This document shows, piece by piece, positions 55,661 to 64,000 of a DNA stretch of 64,000 nucleotides. Source of the DNA: Toxorhynchites rutilus septentrionalis (Eukaryota; Arthropoda; Insecta; Diptera; Culicidae); contig NC_073746.1 in NCBI RefSeq assembly GCF_029784135.1, positions 224,763,882 to 224,827,881 of the forward strand, read 5' to 3'. The position numbers were made by a program, and so were the translations under genes. The notes under the pieces were generated by a model, which did no database searches, had not been told where the DNA came from, and worked only from the letters and a program-made list of their open reading frames with translations. Numbering within the stretch: position 1 is the stretch's first letter; each line of letters opens with the position of its first letter.

Positions 55661-57345
55661 TCAATGTTTTCTCTCCAGAATATTCATAACGTTGAAAAAC
55701 AATCGGGTACGGGCGATGTCAATCGGTCGATGACCGCTCAGATTACGCAGGCTGCGATCAGCTTTGGCACACAGCAGAATCTCCACGATGCGCAGTTGAT
55801 TCTGCTCTACGGCATAGTGCAGTGGAGTGTCACCGCGGCAATCCTTCAGATCGATTATCTTCTCGCTAGGGCACAGATTCAGCAGAAGCTTAATGACGTT
55901 CAGCCGCCGTTCGCGGCAGGCAAGGTGTAGGGCGGTGGCTCCGGATTTTGTACGCGCCAATATGTTAACGTGATGATCCAGTAAAATGTTTATCATATCT
56001 ATATTTCCACACATTGCAGCCACATGCAGTGCAGTGTAACCTTCTCCATTGGTTGCATTGAGATTGACTTTCGTTAATGCGTTCGTTTTGGAAGCGTAAG
56101 GTTTTCTCAGCAGTGTGTAGAAATCGGCCGAATCATTAAGGCATCGTGGACAGGTACATAACGGATGACAATCTTTCTCCGATAGGGAATCGTTGGGAAA
56201 CGTGTTAATAAGTGGAGTGGGTGGGAAAATGTCCAAGCCGAGATAGAAGCAAGCTAGTTTGGTATCGTGGGCAGCAATCGCTAGGACTGCTTTTTCGAGA
56301 CGTTTCATTTCTTCGATATTGCGGTATTCCAAAAATGTTTCATCGCTATGCAGGTCTTCGTTCGTAATGACTACGAATTCCTCACTCATCACTGGATATG
56401 GATTCGATGTCTTACGGCGTTTCAGTTGAGCTTGGTAAGCATCTTGAAGCAACTTTGCAATTTTCAAATTGTGTGCATATTTTAATGGAGTCGCTCCGGC
56501 TCGGTTCACAATTTTCACTGTTGCTGAATACTCTAGCAAGGTTTCCACGATATCGGAAAATCCCCATTTCGAAGCGTAGTGTAGCGACGTTTGGCCCATT
56601 TGCGTCTGGGCATCGACATCGATATGTATTTTCATGTGTTCCGAAAAGTATAACAGTGCCTTGACACATCCACTGTGACCATTTAGACACGCTAGATGGA
56701 GGGATGTATGCTGATCGTTGCTCGTACTGTTGATATTGATACCGGCGTGTAAAAGAAGCAACAGCAAATTTTGGTGTCCGTTCGCTGCGGCATAGTGTAA
56801 GGCAGTCCAGTTTTTAGCATCAACCGCATCAACATTCGGTTTCAGATTCAGAATGAGTGTGAGCAATTTTGGACTACCAAGCGTAGCGGCGAGATGAATC
56901 GCCGCCAGACCGTTCTGATTTCGGTCGTCAATATGCGGTTGATAGGGCAACATGTCGCACTTGTTACAGCTGCAAAGTGGATGACATTTTTTATATTTTG
57001 AACCACCCTGCGGTTCGTTTTTGTTGTTGAAATCCTGGAAAATGTTGAAGATTCTCTCTTCTTCGTGATTCTTCATCAGTGTGAAGAGATAGTTCAAGAA
57101 CTGATCTGCGTTTCGAAATTTCATTTCGGGACAGCTCTGTATCTGTGTATCTTCACTCGGCACGATATCTATACCCAGGCGTTGCGATCGCTCGATGCTA
57201 CAGCAGCTGATGTAGACTATAACGGCTTCCAATGTGGTTATTAAGTAAGTGTTCTGCCCAAATTTTTCTTTCGGTGTGGTGGTATTGGTGTTGTTCATTT
57301 GGAATTCCTTAAGAAATATAAGATTCATGATCCAGTTTGTTAAAC
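55661..57345 (-). CDS. ANKRD27: ANKRD27/VARP, C-terminal exon (partial gene)
   Basis: One 1685-nt exon of 560 codons, preceded by a good acceptor (TTGTTGCAG at 57346). It starts LTNWIMNLIFLKEF, equivalent to the end of the VPS9 domain in human VARP (WMANLSYIKNF). Zinc fingernail 1, CHPLCSCNKC, is at exon-encoded residues about 120-129, followed by four or five ankyrin repeats (AIHLAATLGS, ALHYAAANGH, SLHLACLNGH, SLHYASKWGF). A linker precedes zinc fingernail 2, CHPLCTCPRC (about 392-401), and three more repeats. VARP is a Rab21 exchange factor and Rab32/38 effector; its fingernails bind VPS29 of retromer and its ankyrin repeats bind VAMP7 in mammals. The long Ser-rich tail of human VARP is absent. 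The VPS9 exons are not found in the next 6.6 kb. Confidence 0.85.
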
Positions 57346-58622
57346 CTGCAACAATAGAAGGTAAATTAGTCCTTGCGATCATTTGAGGGAAAATTATTAA
57401 AATTATTATTATAAATAGTTCTTTAATTCGACTTAATAGACCTCATACATTGTAGAGTTTTAAGTAATCAAGCTTTACCAGGTGCTCATGAACATAAATG
57501 CTTGTAAGGTGTCGTATACCGAGGATTAATCCCCGTGAAAGTATTCGTTGTTAGAGTTCTTAAAAAACCTAAACGAAGCGGTTTTTACATTGAGAGCGGA
57601 AGCTGATTCTAAAAAAGAAAACAATGTCGTGTATAATAGAGTCTCAATTCTAATCGATAATGATAATGCCAGATTCTTTCAAGTCAATGAAAATAAATCG
57701 ATCGCTGATGCAGTTTTTCAAAAAAAATCATAACTTTTAAACTACTGGACCGATCCATATGATCGATATATCAAATTATAGTCAATTAACTAATCTTTCT
57801 TGGAAAAATATTATGCTCGCTAAAAAAAATTGATTTTGCTTTTGTAATTGTTGATTGTATTTGTTTCTTACATGTTTACATGGTTTCGGAACCATAGGCG
57901 CTATATCGGTATCGATACCTGTAAATGTTGTTAAAATGAAATCTATAACCCAAAGAATGTCAGGGTTTTGAATATTAAATTATTTATGACATTAAAGTTC
58001 AGTAAATTCACATTTAAAAATGAAGTGTTCGCAATTTGAATCATGCGTAGAAACTTGATTCATATTCCAAACACTACTTCAATATTAATTTTAATGAAGA
58101 TTTCTGCATAAAATATCATTTTTTTCACCTATTTATTGTAGGTTCTCTAGTACTTAACATGAAAACAACAAACAAAATAGTTGAAAAAATTACAAAAACT
58201 GAAAAATTAACGATGCTTGATTTTTACAGAATTTGCTAACGCAAACATTTCATCATTGGTTTTGACTGTAATTTTTTTGCAAATGTCTAATATTATAAAT
58301 TATAGGCTGTATCGATACCTGTAAATCATGTCAAAAAGAAGCCTATACCTCAAAGAATGTCTGTGTTTTTATTATTCATTTACTTATAACATAAAAGTTT
58401 AGTAAATTTACATTCAAAAATGAAGTGTTCGGAATATGAGAAAAAACGGCCCGCGACGATCCATTTTGGTAAAATTAAACTTGCAATTGAAAGCAGCAAG
58501 CGTCTTTTAACATGCGAAATGAAAAAAAAACCCGTTCAAGCAGTTTTAACCGACAGTGAAAGCTTCTGCTTTTATACTTGTAAGAGAACGAAAGAGGAGA
58601 GAAACGAAACAGAAGAATCAAT
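57346..58622. other. Presumed ANKRD27 intron, left part
   Basis: A direct repeat of about 90 bp: GGCGCTATATCGGTATCGAT at 57898 and GGCTGTATCGATACCTGTAA at 58306, each followed by ACTCAAAGAATGTC-like sequence. No gene. Confidence 0.4.
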
Positions 58623-60082
58623 GGGCCCTATTGTAGAAATCGAGGCGATAAGAATTTTGCTCGTTAGCTTTATTTTACTATCATAGAAATCGAGCAATTC
58701 GATAACAATCGAGCGAGTGATAGCTATCGATGCAAGTGTCAGACCTTTTCGAGTTGTTTGGTTCATTTGTTGCATATCTTCAGAGAATTATTTTGTTTTG
58801 GCTTGCATCCCTTTGGGAAACATTTCAGAAACGCTTCAATATATGCAATTTGCAACACATGTTCGTTTGTTTTGATCAGCATTTGTTTTACGGTGCTGCC
58901 AGATTAGTCTATACAAGGTAAGTGTTCAATCCAACATTATTTATATTAATCATGTTATAACTTATAATGCAGAATTTACTTCCAGCGCATATTTCAGTAG
59001 CTGAAAATGAGTGGCGGAAGAAAAAAAAACAAATCACCACCAGTTTGAACGGCTCCTTGAAACAAAGGAAGCGAATGTAGACATTGCTCGAGGTTTTTGT
59101 GGAGGCATTTCTAATATAATCCCGATGTGGGGAAAGTTGGAGGAATTCAAAGAGGAGCTTAATGCACTGGGACCACTAATGCATCTAGGTTCAGAATGGC
59201 ACAAAGTAAGTATTTCTTTTACGATACACATAACTTTCAAATTAATTTTTATCATACTCTTTGAATTTCTTTCAACCGAATTTCCTACCTAAAATTGCTT
59301 ACTTCTACTAGCATACATTAGAACGTTATTTTTGGCAGCAATTTTCTTTTTTTTTTTTGCTATACTATGCCAAACTATACTACTTTAACTACAATAGATC
59401 AAACTAATGGTCGGAGTGGTTTACTGCTCTATACCATATGCTAAAGCTATCCTGCAAAACAATAATGATTTAAGTTAAATTACAGGTTTGGATTGACATG
59501 AGGGGAAAGGTAAAGAAAACACTAGCACACAACAAGCGAGAATTTAGAGCAACAGGTGGTGGCCCCAATACAATAAAGCTATCGACGCCGCTACAACAAG
59601 AAATCGACGCTAAAAGAGAATTACATGTTGCATTACATGAATAACAAAAATTGTTTTGACAAAAAAAAGTGAAATTCGTGCATGACTCTTTACGGAATTT
59701 CATAGATTTTCTAATAATTATATTTTTTGTACAGCAAATTGTTCCACGCTGTCGTTTTTATAACACATGCATGCGTGCCTTACGCCTATTAAGCTTTATT
59801 CTTTGAGGGATCAATATCAATTTACTCCAAAACATAACCATATTAACACTTTTGGAAATACATTTTCATAGCAGATGCCCCAAAAAAAGATTTGGCATCC
59901 TTTTTATAGTGCTTCATGAAACATTTCAAACTTGTTTCAAAATATTTCATCACAACCGCTGACATTCGAGCTTGCTAACGAATCGAGCAGTTTTCCTCGA
60001 TTTCTATAATTCCAGATTTTACTCGGTGTGATAGTGATAGTGATTGTATCGAATCCTCGATTCGATTTCTATAATAGGGCCC
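58623..60082. mobile_element. Harbinger-like element carrying only a Myb/SANT gene
   Basis: 1460 bp. Ends GGGCCCTATTGTAGAAATCG and, complemented, GGGCCCTATTATAGAAATCG; inverted repeat of about 21 bp. Both sides have AAT (58620-58622, 60083-60085), a 3-bp target duplication as expected for PIF/Harbinger. Subterminal TAGAAATCGAG repeats recur inward. The only coding content is the Myb/SANT gene; no DDE transposase. Confidence 0.75.
59011..59643 (+). CDS. Myb/SANT-like DNA-binding protein, two exons, probably frameshifted
   Basis: Exons about 59011-59207 and 59486-59643 (donor AAA/GTAAGT, acceptor ATTACAG). Protein: KTNHHQFERLLETKEANVDI, ARGFCGG, EEFKEELNALGP, then EWHK joined to VWIDMRGKVKKTLAHNKREF and RATGGGP. 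This is the trihelix Myb/SANT-like family (Myb_DNA-bind_5 type) common in insects. The only good ATG (59007) is one base out of frame with the domain; a run of nine A at 59021-59029 lies between, so one extra A probably broke the gene. In Harbinger elements a Myb-like protein helps the transposase bind and enter the nucleus. The product here would be about 118 aa. Confidence 0.65.
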
Positions 60083-60380
60083 AATGTTTCAGTATGCGTA
60101 GAGAATATTTCGTTTTCACTTCACCCCCGATACACTGAAATTAATCCACCGAAAATGACTGTAGTGGAAGTGAGAGGTGTGTGTATGAAATCCAATCTCA
60201 TTTATTAGCTTCGAAAATAACTAGCCCTTGACTTAGTGCGAATGAAACGTACGAGGGATAGATGTTACAAAAAGTTTCGTAAAACTAATAGTGTTATCGA
60301 TTGACGTTATTATACAGTTGCTCGCAATGATTATTCGAAATCGTTGAAAGAAGCCAGAACAGAGCATATCTAGATTAAGA
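60083..60380. other. Unassigned
   Basis: No gene seen; leads into the LINE fragment. Confidence 0.3.
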
Positions 60381-61184
60381 TTGATCAGAACAAAAAAAAA
60401 TAGTAAACAGTTGTGGAAAATTTTGAAAAGCCAGATGAAAGCTAAAAAGAGTTGCCCGCGATCCTTCGGAAATTCTGTTATATCATCAGAAAATCTAATT
60501 GCTAATAAGTTTAATTTATATTTCGTTGACAGTGTTTCACTTGTTAATGAAAGTATTGATTTGGTAAGTGAACCTGACGAAATAGTACAGCCGACGGCCA
60601 GAGGATGTAAACTGGTTTTTTTTCACCCAATAACTTTTGCGGACCTCAACAGAACTTGTTTTGCACTAGAAAAGTCGACTGGTATAAATAAAGTCAATGA
60701 AAAAGTTGTTCAAGATTGCTTTCATGTCATTGGACCTTCCCTGTTGGACCTGATAAATGATTCATTAAAGCAGGACACGTACCCAAAGTTTGGAAGGAAT
60801 CTTTAGTGGTTCCAATACAGAAAATAGCTGGGATGATTAAATTGGAAGAGTTTCGTCCTATCAATATGTTGCACACAATAGAGAAACTGCTAGAATTAGT
60901 CGTTAAAGACCAGCTGGTGAATTACTTGAATAATAACTCCTTGCTGGCACCAGAGCAATCGGGATACCGGGAATCACATTCCTGTGAACCGCTTTGAATT
61001 TGGTGTTAGCTAAATGGAAGGAATATATCGAGAACAAAGAAGCGGTCATTGGAGTGTTTTTGGATCTGAAGCGCGCCTTTGAAACTATATCCAGGCCCTT
61101 GTTGTTACAGACTCTACGGCGCTTTGGTTTAGAAGGTTCGGCATTCAAATGGTTCGAAAGTTATTTGAGTAACCGAATACAAAG
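60381..61184 (+). pseudogene. LINE reverse transcriptase N-terminal fragment
   Basis: Frames with LWKILKSQMKAKKSCPRSFG, FRPINMLHTIEKLLELVVKD, SGYRESHSCE and NLVLAKWKEYIENKEAVIGV, FLDLKRAFETISRPLLLQTL, ending FESYLSNRIQR. Covers the fingers and part of the palm (first catalytic Asp in FLDLKRAF); the ADD motif is missing. One shift near 60805, a stop at 60997. Related to Jockey/CR1 types. Confidence 0.75.
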
Positions 61185-63215
61185 GATCTCACGCCGTGTT
61201 TTTTGGACGGATTCCCGTAACGTGCTATGTTGGATACGGTCCGACCACCGGCGCTACCGCCAATTTGTAGCGTTTAGAGTGAGCGAACTCTTAGAAACGA
61301 CAGGAAGACATGAGTGGAGAAGGGTGCCTACCAGAGCGAACGTAGCCGACGAGGGAACGAAATGGCAGAGACTACCAGATCTGCAACCCTCAAGTCGCTG
61401 GTTCTGCGGACCAGACTTTCTGCGGAAACCAGAAACCGAGTGGTCAGGTGAGGTCAGAGATTCGGGAACAACTGCAGAACAGATTCGTCCAAGCGTTCTT
61501 TATCACACGATTACGGAACCACTAGTATCCTTCGAACGATTCTCCAAATGGAAACGATTGTTAAGAGCTGTCGCCTTCGTTCGCCGATTCATCAAGAACC
61601 TACGGAATCGAACTCACCGGTTACCCATCGAGCTAGGCCACTTGCCCAGGATGAACTGAATTGGGCTGAACAAACCATCTATCGCCAAGTTCAACGACAA
61701 GCATATCCGGATGATGTTCAACTGCTGAGCGATGTAAGCCAGAACAAGCAGCCCTGGAAACGCACTATTCCAAAGATCAGCCCGTTATACAAGCTGAGTC
61801 CGACCATCGACCCACATGGCGTACTACGGATGCAGGGACGAATCGCATCATGTGAGTGGGTGGATGAGTCTGTGAAGCATCCGATCCTGCTACCGAGACG
61901 ACACTATGTAACTGATTTGTTGATTGCTGAATATCACAACAAGTACCGTCACCAGAACCACCAGACAGCAATCAAAGAATTGAGACTAAAGTATTGTAAA
62001 GTATGTGCAGTCCACTGATCATTCAACAAGAGCCAAAGGTTGTACCGCTCATGACAACTCTACACGAGCTGATGATTGCGCCGGTTAGTGACCATTCTAT
62101 CCTGGATTCCTCGAGTCAAGAAGACGCACCACGCTAGATATATTTTGGAAAAAAAAAAGTATTGTATTCCCCGGCTTCGATCTGAGTACGACCGTGTCCG
62201 CAAGAATTGCCATCACTGCAAGATCCACCGAGCAAACCCGCAGCCTCCTGCCATGGGAAATCTACCACCCGTGCGCCTAGCAGCATTCCAACGACCGTTC
62301 ACGTACACCGGAATAGACTACTTCGGCCCGATGCTGGTAGTAGTCGGCAGACGAGTCGAAAAACGTTGGGGAGTTTTGCTCACTTGCCTGACGACGGGAG
62401 GCGTACACATTGAGCTCGCACACTCGCTTAAGACCGACTCCTGTATTCTCGCTTTGCGAAACTTCATCGCAAGAAGGGGATCCCCACTAGAGATCATCAG
62501 CGATAGAGGCACTAATTTCGTTGGAGCTGCACGAGAGCTACGAGAAGCCTTGTAAACGGCTGACGAGAAAAAGCTCATGACCACATTTGTCGGACCGAAT
62601 ACCAAGTAGACCTTTAAGACCCCCGGCTGCTCCTCATTTCGGTGGCTGTTGGAAGAGATTAGTGCAAGAAGATTCTATACGTGTTCAAACCCCCGCGGCT
62701 ACCGACCGACGAAATTCTCCGATCAATGCTCATAGAGATCGAGATGATTATCAACTCGAGACCGCTCACTCACGTACCGCTAGATAACGATACAGATTTT
62801 CCCTTAACGCCTAACCACTTCCTTCTAGGATGTTCAAACGGAAGTAAGCCCCCGATCGCCTTCGACGACAAACCCGCTGTGCTGAAACAGTCGTGGAAGA
62901 TGTCTCAGCAGTACGCTGACGAATTCTGGAAGAAATGGTTAGCCGAATACCTGCCCACCCTAACCAGGAGGACGAAATGGTTCCAGCCAGTAAAACCCAT
63001 CGAAGTAGGCGAGTTAGCCTTGATTGTAGACAATAATCTCCCAAGGAACTGTTGGCCGAGGGGCCGCATCATGAAGGTCGTTCGTTCCAGCGATAATCAG
63101 GTACAGTGCAAACGGATCACGGATTATTGGAGAGACCAGCGATCAAGGTTATCATTCTAGACGTCGGTTCCAGTATTGGTAAGCCATCTATGAGATAGCG
63201 GCATACCGGGGGGAG
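61185..63215 (+). pseudogene. BEL/Pao pol remnant: RNase H end and integrase
   Basis: Starts in frame with the LINE: RRVFWTDSRNVLCWIRSDHR and VPTRANVADEGTKW (RNase H tail). Shifted frames then give PILLPRRHYVTDLLIAEYHN and CHHCKIHRANPQPPAMGNLP (HHCC zinc site), FTYTGIDYFGPMLVVVGRR (first catalytic Asp), HIELAHSL and EIISDRGTNFVGAARELREA (second Asp), then TPNHFLLG and RNCWPRGRIMKVV. At least three frameshifts. It ends at a purine tract CCGGGGGGAG. Confidence 0.85.
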
Positions 63216-64000
63216 TGTCACACCCCTTCAGTGAGTGACGAACCTGCAAACATCACACCTTGATTCGCCAAACCACCCAAACCCAACCCTGATCGACGAA
63301 CTGTCATCCGCTCGAATAAAAGGTAAAAGTAAAGCATAAAGATAAAAGTGAACGAAAGTTAACATTGAAAATATTATATAAATTACGAAGTTCATAGTTG
63401 AATTATTATAAAACTCTAGTGGCCAGAGCCCAGAGATTAGCCTTTATTGATTACGTCACATACGATACAGAAAACAGGTAAACACGAAATATTGAGAACA
63501 TTTACAACACTTAACCCAAAACAACGTCCCACCACAGATCACAATTGCCACGTGAAAATTACGAATTATTTGTGTAACTACAGATAGAATTATTAAAGAT
63601 AAAAAACAAACACTAAACGTAAGTACACATATAAATTTGCAACACAAACATGATTTGTACCACATATAAAAACATATATCGTTACAATATTTACATGATT
63701 ATGTTACATTAAGATTACATGCACTACAATATTAAACTTAAATACGAATTATACTCTATTTATTCCATTTAACAGGAATTTAAGAACATCCTGTAAATAA
63801 AAGGCGTATAAAATCGGAAAATTTGCTTTCTATTCAGTTGCTTAGGCAACAATTTCAACTTAAATCTATGTTTAGTAGGCTTCGACCGATTACTCGCGGT
63901 TTACTCGAAGTTAGAGGGGCAACAATTTTTATGGGACGGGTCAGGTTGGGGATATGGATATGAGGTATCGTTGTCTCAACCGAGAGTTGCTGCACGCACT
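63216..64000 (+). repeat. 3' LTR of the BEL remnant, possibly running to the window end
   Basis: Starts TGTCACACCCC directly after the purine tract, as an LTR should. AATAAAAGG at 63315 may be a signal. The right end cannot be set because no second LTR is in the window; some of this stretch may be flanking DNA. No gene seen. Confidence 0.5.

Noticed and set aside
58420..58686. 88-codon plus-strand ORF
   Set aside because: Crosses the left end of the Harbinger-like element; no domain; chance.
1..64000. Endogenous non-retroviral virus sequence
   Set aside because: No frame resembles flavivirus, rhabdovirus or other RNA-virus proteins; all viral-like domains belong to retrotransposons.

Overview
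This window looks like a nuclear contig from a culicine mosquito, most likely Aedes. Protein-coding genes have insect-type sequences and short (41-70 nt) introns, tRNA-derived SINEs of the kind known from Aedes (a Feilai-like one and a second family) are present, and most of the rest is transposon debris. The species call is an inference. No rRNA, tRNA gene, CRISPR or prokaryotic feature was seen.

Layout. 1-2.8 kb: SINE end, an 0.8-kb element with inverted ends, a 0.66-kb dispersed repeat. 2.8-5.6 kb (+): FIG4-type phosphoinositide phosphatase, 5 exons, 851 aa. 5.6-10.6 kb: MITEs, Helitron-like ends, palindromes. 10.7-13.8 kb (-): KANSL3/NSL3, chromatin NSL complex subunit, 4 exons, 992 aa. 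13.8-19.3 kb: MITEs, a Helitron-like element and a 181-bp tandem array. 19.3-22.7 kb (-): a young BEL/Pao LTR element with 418-bp LTRs that look identical, lacking RT, RNase H and integrase. 22.7-28.1 kb: nested MITEs, including an element with a 198-bp tandem array and an internal promoter. 28.2-30.2 kb: POLR3D (+) and mRpS26 (-), tail to tail, both complete. 30.5-37.1 kb: dead mariner, SINE, further copies of the 198-bp-array family. 37.2-48.8 kb (+): V-ATPase catalytic subunit A (614 aa), whose first coding intron is 8.1 kb and stuffed with a LINE, a DNA element inside that LINE, a BEL scrap, a SINE and a dead Tc1-type transposon. 48.9-55.2 kb: a 1.2-kb TIR element, two dead LINEs, the second copy of the 0.66-kb repeat. 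55.6-57.3 kb (-): 3' exon of ANKRD27/VARP with ankyrin repeats and two zinc fingernails; its VPS9 exons are not visible here. 57.3-64 kb: presumably the intron of that gene, holding a Harbinger-like element that carries only a Myb/SANT gene, a LINE fragment, and a decayed BEL element running to the window edge.

The host genes are housekeeping genes. Three serve the endolysosomal system (FIG4 makes and turns over PI(3,5)P2, the V-ATPase acidifies, VARP recycles cargo with retromer), but they are on different strands kilobases apart and I see no evidence that they form a functional cluster. The most unusual content is in the mobile elements: an apparently young gag-protease-only BEL element, a tandem-array transposon family with a conserved TATA+Inr promoter, a Myb-only Harbinger-like element, and an in-frame LINE/BEL junction.
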